From assembly GCF_049965695.1 (NCBI RefSeq), contig NZ_JBMFWB010000031.1, forward strand, positions 1-10,822: DNA of 10,822 nucleotides, written 5' to 3'. Under the pieces are notes generated by a model. That model was not told where the DNA came from. It did no database searches and worked only from the letters and a program-made list of their open reading frames with translations. This stretch comes from Athalassotoga sp049965695 (GTDB lineage Bacteria; Thermotogota; Thermotogae; Mesoaciditogales; Mesoaciditogaceae). The translations under genes and the position numbers were made by a program. Positions 1 to 5,988 of this stretch are shown here, one piece after another (within the stretch, counting starts at the first letter, position 1; each line of letters begins with the position of its first letter).

Positions 1-265
1 TCACGCCTGCGTTGTTTATCCATATATCTATCTTTTTCCATTTTTTAGCGGATTCATTCCATAGATTTTCTATTGAATCAATCTTTCTGACATCGCATTG
101 GACGTAAAAAGTTTGATCTTTGTAAAGTTCCATAAGCGATTTCAAATTTTCATTAGGGGCTTCTCCTCTTCCAGAAAATGTCACGTTGCATCCTGCATTC
201 AAAAATTCTTTACCCATGCAAAAGCCTAATCCTCGTGTGCTGCCCGTTATGACAACATTTTTCAT
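1..265 (-). CDS. Short-chain dehydrogenase/reductase (SDR), N-terminal 88 residues; cut by the window edge
   Basis: This is the N-terminal part of a classical SDR, a cytosolic NAD(P)-dependent oxidoreductase of unknown substrate. The visible 88 residues show the Rossmann-fold cofactor motif TGSTRGLG (residues 7-14), an acidic residue in CDV (Asp58) and the NNAG motif (84-87), all in canonical order and spacing. Basic residues Arg11 and Arg33 near the cofactor site hint at NADP(H) preference, which is inference. The catalytic Ser-Tyr-Lys residues lie outside the window. The ATG at 263-265 is preceded by a strong GAAAGGAGTGG ribosome binding site, so the start is secure. The gene is divergent from the Mrr-like gene. 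Substrate class cannot be assigned from this fragment. Confidence 0.92.
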   Translation of the reverse strand, partial: MKNVVITGSTRGLGFCMGKEFLNAGCNVTFSGRGEAPNENLKSLMELYKDQTFYVQCDVRKIDSIENLWNESAKKWKKIDIWINNAGV

Positions 266-283
266 AAATCCACTCCTTTCGAA

Positions 284-300
284 AATCAAAACATTTGATT
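284..300. promoter_or_regulatory. Perfect 7-bp inverted repeat in the SDR leader, possible operator
   Basis: AATCAAA and TTTGATT are separated by 3 bp (17 bp in total), just upstream of the SDR ribosome binding site and downstream of its putative promoter. The size and symmetry fit a dimeric regulator site, but a short AT-rich palindrome can arise by chance. No regulator gene is in the window. Confidence 0.25.
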
Positions 301-402
301 CATTTTAATTTCGCGATTCAATTTTCATTTTTTAAGAATTAAAAGGTATCAATTTTAGTTTGAAAAAATGTCTTACGAAGAATTTTAAATTTTAGGTAAT
401 TG

Positions 403-411
403 AGTATACCA
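403..411 (-). promoter_or_regulatory. Putative extended -10 promoter for the SDR gene
   Basis: Read on the minus strand this is TGGTATACT, a TGn extension plus a -10 hexamer matching TATAAT at 5 of 6 positions. There is no convincing -35 at 16-18 bp, which is acceptable for an extended -10 promoter. It would give a leader of about 130 nt before the SDR start, containing the 17-bp palindrome at 284-300. Confidence 0.35.
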
Positions 412-541
412 TAAAAGATATGCATAAATTATGATTTGCAACCCGATTCCGTTCATTTTTTATTTTTGCCATCAAAAGTGGTAAAATTTCTTATGCATTG
501 ACAAATTAAATCGTAAAGATTGGAAATAGGTGATCATAAAT

Positions 542-1075
542 TTGGATAACACGTTGTTTTATTTAGCCCTTTTTGTTTTGCTGATCATTTCAGTCATCGT
601 CCTTTCAATCGTTGTCGCTAATTCTTTCAGAAAATCAAGATCTCTGAGGAAAATAAGAGATTGGTTTGACAAAATACCCGGAAATGGCGATGGAACTCAA
701 TTTGAAGATTTTCTTGAAGTTTTTTTATCAAAAAGCGGATGGAAGGTTGAAAAACCTACTAATTCAACCAACACAGCCGATTTTGGCGTGGATCTCATAC
801 TTGATGGTAAGATAGCCGTACAGGCCAAAAATTATTCCAAAGACATCTCAAACGATGCCGTTCAGCAAATTTTTGCGGGTAAAGAATACTGGAAAAACAA
901 TGGATTTCCCCGTTTGAGATACGCAGTCGTTATTTCAACATCTTCTTTCACAAAAGCGGCCATAAAACAGGCAAAAGCAACGGGAGTGATCTTAAAAGAT
1001 GGAGATGATATAAAAGAGGCTTTAAATAGAGGTCTGTCTAAAAATTGGATCTTCAAAATGAAGGAGGATTTATGA
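542..1075 (+). CDS. Membrane-anchored Mrr-type restriction endonuclease-domain protein
   Basis: This is a predicted nuclease of the PD-(D/E)xK superfamily, Mrr_cat type, tethered to the membrane. From the TTG start, residues 6-27 form one hydrophobic helix, followed by a basic stretch and then a compact Mrr-like domain. That domain has an N-terminal FEDFL helix (54-58), the metal-binding Asp in FGVDL (Asp84) and the QAK motif (Gln94-x-Lys96), which is the usual Mrr variant of ExK. No target-recognition, helicase or methyltransferase domain is present. Start choice: AGGTGAT at 528-534 is a near-perfect Shine-Dalgarno 7 nt before the TTG at 542. The in-frame GTG at 530 lies inside that Shine-Dalgarno, so it is less likely; using it would add four residues (181 aa). 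The stop overlaps the next gene's start (ATGA). The substrate, DNA or RNA, is unknown. Confidence 0.82.
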   Translation: MDNTLFYLALFVLLIISVIVLSIVVANSFRKSRSLRKIRDWFDKIPGNGDGTQFEDFLEVFLSKSGWKVEKPTNSTNTADFGVDLILDGKIAVQAKNYSKDISNDAVQQIFAGKEYWKNNGFPRLRYAVVISTSSFTKAAIKQAKATGVILKDGDDIKEALNRGLSKNWIFKMKEDL

Positions 1076-1407
1076 GGGCTTTCGCAATTTTTTTGGTAAT
1101 TGTCGGATTGTTCCTGTTTTTATCGATAATAGGACTTTTCAGCATCAATTTTCGTTTTGTCGTTGAAATAATCTTCGCTATTTTCTTTGCGATAGAAGGA
1201 ATAAGGGAAATAGTAAAAAGAAATCTTATAGGCATAGGGGGTTTGATCTTTTCCGCTTTCCTTTTCACAAGTACTTTTGAACTTTTCGGTTATAGATTTT
1301 CTCTTAATCAAACATTTGTAGCACTTGTCGCTTCTTACCTTATAGGAATAGGAATACATATATTGCTTAGAAAGACTATAAGTCCTCGTTTTTGGGAAAA
1401 ATGGTGA
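1072..1407 (+). CDS. Small integral membrane protein, LiaI/LiaF-like TM region (tentative)
   Basis: This 111-residue protein is almost entirely hydrophobic, with about four predicted helices near residues 3-24, 28-47, 52-66 and 80-98, and a basic, aromatic C-terminus (RKTISPRFWEKW). The pattern of a Gly-rich first helix, then a helix ending in IREIVKRN, then two more helices resembles the transmembrane region of LiaI/LiaF-type envelope-stress proteins. That is a weak similarity by eye. Start choice: ATG at 1072 has AAGGAGGA immediately upstream and overlaps the preceding stop as ATGA, so the two genes are probably translationally coupled. An in-frame ATG at 1045 lies inside the upstream gene without a comparable site. 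Function is unknown; the coupling suggests it works with, or anchors, the Mrr-like protein. Confidence 0.75.
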   Translation: MRAFAIFLVIVGLFLFLSIIGLFSINFRFVVEIIFAIFFAIEGIREIVKRNLIGIGGLIFSAFLFTSTFELFGYRFSLNQTFVALVASYLIGIGIHILLRKTISPRFWEKW

Positions 1408-1423
1408 ATTGGAGGTGTTTCAA

Positions 1424-4027
1424 GTGAAAAGGTATTTTTTGTTCCTATCTGTTTTGATCCTTATCACTTTGACTTTTACCGTCGCCTTTTCCGCTTACGC
1501 TTCACTCTCTGCCGGTAAAACAGCGGCCGATTTTGACGCAAAGACAGTACTTATAATTCATTACCACAGGTATGACGGAAATTACTCCGGATGGAATTTG
1601 TGGGTGTGGCCTTACAGGCCGGAAAGTTTGGCCGGAGCGGCATATCAATTTACGGGAGAGGACAGTTACGGGCCTTACGCGATAATAAAATTCGATCAAA
1701 AGTACACCCAACTTGGTTTCATAGTAAGGCTAAATGACTGGCAGGCAAAGGACGTTTCGGAAGACAGACACGTTGTCATACCTTCATCCGGTGTGGCCGA
1801 AATTTGGGTTTTGGAGGGACAATATGAATGGTACACAAATCCTAACGACATTGACATATCACCGAGAGCCATGGGCGCCTTTTTAAATTCTTTGAACAAG
1901 GTGGATCTTTACCTTACAAATCCAATAGAAACAAAGGATTGGAAAGATACGGTATCTTTTACCGTTGACGGCAAAGATTGGCCGATATCAGATGTTGAAC
2001 CTGCCATTGCAGGATCGCTGTCCAAAACCTCTTACATCGAGATAACCTTGAAAGCACCGCTTTCAACCTACGATGTTGCAAAACCTATGGTCGTTGAAAT
2101 AAAAGGGTTCCAACCTGCCACCGTCTACGCTTACAAAGCGTTAAACGATCCTCAATTTTATTACTCAGGCCAGTTAGGCCCGATTTACACACCGGCCGAG
2201 ACAACATTCAAGGTATGGTCTCCGGTCTCACAATGGGCAAAGGTTTTGCTTTACAAAACGGCCGATGCAACGGTGCCATACGCAACTTACGATATGTCAA
2301 GGGATGCAAAGGGAGTCTGGAGTGCCGAGGTTAAAGGAGATCTAAACGGCGTATATTACCTTTACGAATTCTATTCATACAATGAGGAAAGGATAACGCC
2401 CGACATAAATTGCTACGCGGCAGACATGTACAACAGAAAATCAATGGTCGTGAATTTGGCGGACACAAATCCACCGGATTGGTCAAAAGATCTTTCTCCA
2501 TCTCTTGCCCATAGAGTTAATGCCATAATATACGAAGTGGATGTTAGAGATTTTTCAATCGATCCAAACTCCGGAGTTCCGGCTCAATACCGCGGCAAAT
2601 ATCTTGCCTTCACGGCGACGGGCACGACCTACAACGGAATACCAACCGGAATAGATCATCTTAAAGCACTTGGCATAACGGATGTCCAGATAATGCCAAT
2701 ACAGGATTTCTGGAATGAGCCCTTCGATCAATACAACTGGGGATACATAACCTACCTTTTCAACGTGCCGGAGGCTCAATATTCAACGGATCCTCAAAAT
2801 CCAATGATCACGATAGAACAGGTCAAAGAGATGATCCAGTCTCTTCATGAAAACGGAATCGGGGTTATCATGGACGTCGTTTACAATCACACGTCAGGAG
2901 TGGGCAAAAATTCTCCATTCGATCAAACCGTGCCTTACTATTACTACAGGGTAGACGAAAAGGGGGCGTACCTTAACCAGTCAGGCGTAGGAAATACGAT
3001 AGCGACCGAAAATACGATGGCAAGACAGTACATAATCGATTCTTTGAAATACTGGGTAAAGGAATACCACGTCAACGGATTCAGGTTTGATCTGCTTGGC
3101 CTTTTTGACAAACAAACCGTTAAAGACATAGTCGATCAATTGCATGCCATCGATCCACAGATTTTGCTTTACGGTGAGCCGTGGGGCGGATGGGGAGTTA
3201 CTCCTCTCTTTGGAAAGGGAGATCAAAAGGGCATGAAAATAGCCGTCTTCAACGATGATCTCAGAGACGCGATAATTGGAAGCGTTTTTGACATAACGGC
3301 AAAAGGATTCATAGAGGGCGCAAACAAAGATATACTCGTTCAGCGCGGTGTCGTTGGCGAGATTCCTTATTCTCAGGTCATATCCGGCTTTACACAGGAG
3401 CCTGGAGAGACTATAAATTACGTCACATGCCATGACAATTACACGTTATGGGACAAGATAAGCGGTGCCGCAACAAACTGGACTGTCGAGCAAAAGGAAG
3501 CCGCGGATAAGCTTGCAAACGGGATAATCCTGACATCTCAGGGAATTCCTTTCATAGCGGGTGGCGCGGAATTTGCACGCACAAAGGAAGGAAACGGAAA
3601 CAGTTACGATGCGGGAGATGCGGTCAACGAATTCGACTGGGCAAGGCTTGAAATCTTCCAATCACTTGATAAATATTATCAAGGGCTGATAGAATTAAGA
3701 AAGGCACATCCTGCGTTTAGAATGTACACAGCCGATCAGATAAAATCGTCTATAACGTTCTTCCCGACGCAATATAAACAAGTAACTCAATACCTCAGAA
3801 TGCCTTTGGCATTTGTCGCTTACGAAATTCACGGAAGTCCAAACGGAGATACGTGGAAGAACATAATCGTCGTATACAACGGAGAAAACCAAAGTGTCAA
3901 ATTCACATTGCCGGAAGGTCAGTGGGATCTCGTTGTCAATCAAGATCAGGCAGGAGTGGATACGATAAGCGTGCTTTCGGGAGAGATAGAAATTCCATCA
4001 ACTTCTATGTACATTTTGCATCAATGA
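1424..4027 (+). CDS. pulA: Secreted type I pullulanase (GH13)
   Basis: This debranching enzyme hydrolyses alpha-1,6 bonds in pullulan and branched glucans outside the cytoplasm. The 867-residue length is normal for Thermotogota PulA. In order it has a signal peptide (1-26, cleavage after AYA, no lipobox Cys), a CBM41 domain starting at VLIIHYHRYDG (about 41-135), a spacer region, a CBM48 domain around FKVWSPVSQWAKVLLY (about 260-340) and the GH13 barrel. GH13 conserved regions are intact: DVVYNHT (484-490), GFRFDLLG with nucleophile Asp556, LLYGEPW with acid/base Glu585, and VTCHDN with His670-Asp671. The pullulanase signature YNWGYDP reads YNWGYIT (437-443), an oddity. Start choice: GTG at 1424 lies 6 nt after GGAGGTG (1411-1417). 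A TTG at 1409 has no site and would only add five residues. It starts 16 nt after the membrane-protein gene and ends before a terminator at 4130-4157. Confidence 0.96.
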   Translation: MKRYFLFLSVLILITLTFTVAFSAYASLSAGKTAADFDAKTVLIIHYHRYDGNYSGWNLWVWPYRPESLAGAAYQFTGEDSYGPYAIIKFDQKYTQLGFIVRLNDWQAKDVSEDRHVVIPSSGVAEIWVLEGQYEWYTNPNDIDISPRAMGAFLNSLNKVDLYLTNPIETKDWKDTVSFTVDGKDWPISDVEPAIAGSLSKTSYIEITLKAPLSTYDVAKPMVVEIKGFQPATVYAYKALNDPQFYYSGQLGPIYTPAETTFKVWSPVSQWAKVLLYKTADATVPYATYDMSRDAKGVWSAEVKGDLNGVYYLYEFYSYNEERITPDINCYAADMYNRKSMVVNLADTNPPDWSKDLSPSLAHRVNAIIYEVDVRDFSIDPNSGVPAQYRGKYLAFTATGTTYNGIPTGIDHLKALGITDVQIMPIQDFWNEPFDQYNWGYITYLFNVPEAQYSTDPQNPMITIEQVKEMIQSLHENGIGVIMDVVYNHTSGVGKNSPFDQTVPYYYYRVDEKGAYLNQSGVGNTIATENTMARQYIIDSLKYWVKEYHVNGFRFDLLGLFDKQTVKDIVDQLHAIDPQILLYGEPWGGWGVTPLFGKGDQKGMKIAVFNDDLRDAIIGSVFDITAKGFIEGANKDILVQRGVVGEIPYSQVISGFTQEPGETINYVTCHDNYTLWDKISGAATNWTVEQKEAADKLANGIILTSQGIPFIAGGAEFARTKEGNGNSYDAGDAVNEFDWARLEIFQSLDKYYQGLIELRKAHPAFRMYTADQIKSSITFFPTQYKQVTQYLRMPLAFVAYEIHGSPNGDTWKNIIVVYNGENQSVKFTLPEGQWDLVVNQDQAGVDTISVLSGEIEIPSTSMYILHQ

Positions 4028-4079
4028 TGAAGATAATAATAATTTTTAAAGAATTTTTTGCAAACGCGTCATATAAGTA

Positions 4080-4088
4080 TGTTATACT
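4080..4088 (+). promoter_or_regulatory. Extended -10 promoter upstream of the small-RNA candidate
   Basis: TGTTATACT combines a TGn extension with TATACT (5 of 6 matches to TATAAT), 52 bp after the pullulanase stop. A partial -35, TTGCAA, lies at 4058-4063, with a 19-bp spacer that is slightly long. The predicted start is near 4095. No protein-coding gene on this strand follows before the terminator. Confidence 0.4.
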
Positions 4089-4094
4089 TCTAAT

Positions 4095-4157
4095 AGTTAA
4101 CGTCACCGTCTGAGTGCTTCCTCCTCACCACCGCCCAAAAGAACGGGCGGTTTTTTT
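4095..4157 (+). ncRNA. Candidate small RNA with an anti-Shine-Dalgarno-like C-rich stretch
   Basis: An extended -10 promoter and an intrinsic terminator frame a stretch of about 63 nt with no protein-coding gene, the usual layout of an intergenic small RNA. Its middle (4117-4136) is nearly free of G, contains CTTCCTCCTCACC and shows no strong pairing of its own. TCCTCCT at 4119-4125 is the exact complement of AGGAGGA in front of the membrane-protein gene at 1072, and more generally of Shine-Dalgarno sequences. C-rich loops that mask ribosome binding sites are known from small RNAs of Firmicutes. The same role here is inference. The alternative is that it is simply the 3' UTR of the pullulanase mRNA with a chance -10. 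I do not recognise it as a known RNA family. Confidence 0.35.
4130..4157 (+). terminator. Intrinsic terminator after pulA and the small-RNA candidate
   Basis: A perfect 7-bp GC-rich stem, ACCGCCC (4130-4136) with GGGCGGT (4145-4151), closes an 8-nt AAAAGAAC loop and runs into a seven-T tract (4151-4157). On the minus strand the hairpin is not followed by Ts, so it should act only for plus-strand transcripts. Confidence 0.9.
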
Positions 4158-4169
4158 ATGCGACAATTC

Positions 4170-4955
4170 TCAATATGACAAAAATGACTCAACTTTTTTA
4201 ATCCAAAGATTCGCTTTTTCGTAAAAAGCCGCATGCCCTGTTTTATGGAGTACGACAAGCGATGAGTGAGGGATCTTTTCCGCCATTTTTTTCATTTCAC
4301 TTTTTGGCGTTACGATGTCTTCGTCAGCACATATCAAAAGCGTGGGTACGGTTATCTTTTTTATTTCTTCCGAAAGGTCGAAATAATTTCCCGATCGACT
4401 CAGCCTTATGAAACCTTCAAGCCATTTTTTGTCTGTGGCTTTTGAGGCATTCGTTATTCTTTCGTTTATCCAACTCTCATTTGAATTGTAAAAAGTCCGC
4501 GAGTATATCGCAGGAAAAGAGATCTTGAAAAGCAATTCAGGGTTGCCGGTTGCGGCTGCCATCTCCCAACTTCTTCCAAGTTCCCTTAAATAATTGTCAA
4601 CTTTATCAACAGCATTTGAAAGTACCAATTTGTAAACACGCCGTGGATGTGAAATGATGAAATGTTCGGCAACGTGTGCACCGTAAGAAACGCCCACGAT
4701 GTGCGCTTTTTTTATCTTAAGATGATCCATCAAATTGAGAAGATCTATCGATCTTTCCAATACGTCATAATCTTTTGTCATTCTCGAAGATCTGCCCTGA
4801 TCTTTGAAGTCGAAAGTTATGACATCGAAATGTTCTTTTAATTTGTCAACGTGATACGCCCAACTACCTGCCGACATCATTATGCCGTTAAGCAGTATAA
4901 GAGGCTCTCCATTCCCGACCCTTTCATAGTAAATTTGAGAATCAAAGTAAGGCAT
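4170..4955 (-). CDS. Alpha/beta hydrolase, 3-oxoadipate enol-lactonase-like fold (substrate unknown)
   Basis: This 261-residue soluble alpha/beta hydrolase has a full catalytic triad in the right order: nucleophile Ser90 in the elbow GVSYG (88-92), Asp213 in ADEDIVTP and His241 in KTGHAAFYEKA. A cap region lies between about 125 and 195. The oxyanion-hole motif after the third strand reads NG (residues 23-24) where most relatives have HG. Overall it resembles the PcaD/carboxylesterase-like group, but that group covers lactonases, esterases and haloperoxidase-like proteins, so no reaction is assigned. ATG at 4953-4955 has a GGTGA site inside the end of the upstream hydrolase, and the two genes overlap by 14 nt, so they are co-transcribed and likely coupled. 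No minus-strand intrinsic terminator is visible after its stop. Confidence 0.9.
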   Translation of the reverse strand: MPYFDSQIYYERVGNGEPLILLNGIMMSAGSWAYHVDKLKEHFDVITFDFKDQGRSSRMTKDYDVLERSIDLLNLMDHLKIKKAHIVGVSYGAHVAEHFIISHPRRVYKLVLSNAVDKVDNYLRELGRSWEMAAATGNPELLFKISFPAIYSRTFYNSNESWINERITNASKATDKKWLEGFIRLSRSGNYFDLSEEIKKITVPTLLICADEDIVTPKSEMKKMAEKIPHSSLVVLHKTGHAAFYEKANLWIKKVESFLSY

Positions 4956-5694
4956 CTTTGAATTTCACCAGTATTTCAACGAATTTTTTGGGGTTTTCAA
5001 CGATAACGCTGTGGCCGATGCCATCAAGCACTTCAAATTGGCAGTTCGGAATCATCTTTGCCATTTTTTCGAGACTGTTTTTTGGAACTATCGGATCCAA
5101 ACTTCCCCACAGGACTTTGACCGGTATTTTTATATCCTTCAGATTTTGGGAGTAATCGTACCTTTCAAGCGCACGCGCATTCCCGCTGAAGGCTTTTGGA
5201 CTCATTTTCAACGCATCATTAACGAATGCTTTTGCCTTCTCTTTTCTCGTCGGCATGGTATTTGCAAGGGAAAACTCAAGCAATTCGGGATGATCTTTGA
5301 AACTTTCAAGTATAGGATAAAGGTTTTCGGCCGTCTTTAAGCCATCGGCCGGAGCGGGATCGACAAGAATCAATCCGGAAAATGCATCATGATCTACGAC
5401 ACATTTCAAAGTCACGGCACCGCCAAGTGAATGGCCTACAAGGATCGGTCTTGAAATTTTGAGCGATTCGATGAATTTCGATAGATAATCTGCGTATACT
5501 TCTATCGAAATGGAATCTATCCTATCTGAATTTCCAAAGTTGGGCAGATCGAGCGCATACGTCTTTATCCCGTCGATCTTCATAACCTCTTCGAACCATT
5601 TCGATGATGCAAAATTTCCGTGGACATAAACAACAGGCATTCCATCGCCATTTGCTTCGTAAAAAATTCTTACATTTTCGATTTGAACAAACAT
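4942..5694 (-). CDS. Alpha/beta hydrolase (substrate unknown)
   Basis: This 250-residue cytosolic alpha/beta hydrolase has the oxyanion motif HGN (25-27), nucleophile Ser89 in GHSLG (87-91), Asp200 in GSLDPIVP and His228 in GIGHSV, so the triad is complete. A helical cap of about 70 residues (120-188) separates the core halves. The pattern is that of general esterase, lactonase or C-C hydrolase relatives; no signal peptide is present. The start is an ATG preceded by GGGAGGGTTGAA, a strong site at ideal spacing. It is the first gene of a two-gene unit with the other hydrolase, 294 bp beyond the liv operon on the same strand. I could not find a convincing promoter in the repeat-filled gap, so read-through from the liv operon remains possible. 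Confidence 0.92.
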   Translation of the reverse strand: MFVQIENVRIFYEANGDGMPVVYVHGNFASSKWFEEVMKIDGIKTYALDLPNFGNSDRIDSISIEVYADYLSKFIESLKISRPILVGHSLGGAVTLKCVVDHDAFSGLILVDPAPADGLKTAENLYPILESFKDHPELLEFSLANTMPTRKEKAKAFVNDALKMSPKAFSGNARALERYDYSQNLKDIKIPVKVLWGSLDPIVPKNSLEKMAKMIPNCQFEVLDGIGHSVIVENPKKFVEILVKFKDALL

Positions 5695-5724
5695 TTCAAC
5701 CCTCCCGCATTCTTCTATCCATCA

Positions 5725-5780
5725 ATTAGCGCGTAGCACGTAGTAAAAACAGAGATTAGAGATCAGACATTAGAGAAATT
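5725..5780. repeat. Degenerate 7-bp tandem repeats, left block
   Basis: This stretch reads as consecutive heptads in one phase: ATTAGCG, CGTAGCA, CGTAGTA, AAAACAG, AGATTAG, AGATCAG, ACATTAG, AGAAATT. Five of the eight end in or contain TAG or CAG at the same heptad position. The octamer ATTAGAGA occurs twice, 14 bp apart. No coding potential or promoter is evident. Confidence 0.55.
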
Positions 5781-5807
5781 TGTGACGCATGATACATTTT
5801 TTATCCC

Positions 5808-5882
5808 GTCATCCCGCACTTGATGCGGGATCGCATTTTCATGTAAGTTTTAAAGGCGATCCCTGATGAACTCAGGGATGAC
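5808..5882. repeat. 75-bp nested palindromic element (REP/MITE-like)
   Basis: Two 27-bp units face each other across a 21-bp spacer. The left unit (5808-5834) starts GTCATCCC and ends GGGATCGC; the right unit (5856-5882) starts GCGATCCC and ends GGGATGAC. These ends are exact reverse complements, while the inner 11 bp of the two units differ. Each unit is also its own hairpin: CCCGCA with TGCGGG on the left, and CCCTGA with TCAGGG on the right. It can therefore fold as two small hairpins or one large stem. This is the layout of dispersed palindromic elements seen in many bacterial genomes. No transposase is present. It may also shape the 3' end of the liv mRNA, but no T-tract follows on that strand. 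Confidence 0.85.
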
Positions 5883-5894
5883 AAACGAACTTTG

Positions 5895-5957
5895 ACTACT
5901 CACTCTTCACCGATCACTGCTCACCGGCGCCATTGGCCATAAGCCATATGCCAATCC
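5895..5957. repeat. Degenerate 7-bp tandem repeats, right block
   Basis: Nine heptads run in a single phase: ACTACTC, ACTCTTC, ACCGATC, ACTGCTC, ACCGGCG, then CCATTGG, CCATAAG, CCATATG, CCAATCC. They form two families, ACYNNTC and CCATNNG. The second family also contains an imperfect inverted repeat, ATTGGC (5932-5937) with GCCAAT (5950-5955). It lies directly downstream of the livM stop. Confidence 0.6.
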
Positions 5958-5988
5958 ATTCCTTAGTGTCCAGATTGAGAGAATATAC

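Noticed and set aside
195..198. Missing switch histidine in LivF (VEQN instead of a His; residue numbers of the protein)
   Set aside because: Gln at this place is usual in the LivF family and is not a defect.
498..503. Perfect TTGACA -35 box before the Mrr-like gene
   Set aside because: No -10-like hexamer lies 16-18 bp downstream, and transcription from it would start at or after the ribosome binding site.
2981..3433. 150-codon open frame on the minus strand inside pulA
   Set aside because: It lies antisense to the conserved catalytic barrel, has no ribosome binding site or recognisable domain, and its composition is what a mirrored coding frame gives.
3853..4113. 86-codon plus-strand frame overlapping the end of pulA
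   Set aside because: It is mostly a shifted frame of pulA, lacks a ribosome binding site, and runs through the promoter region without recognisable content.
5808..5834. CRISPR-like repeat or transcription terminator
   Set aside because: There are only two inverted, unequal units with one spacer, and no T-tract follows the hairpins, so neither a CRISPR array nor a standard intrinsic terminator is supported.
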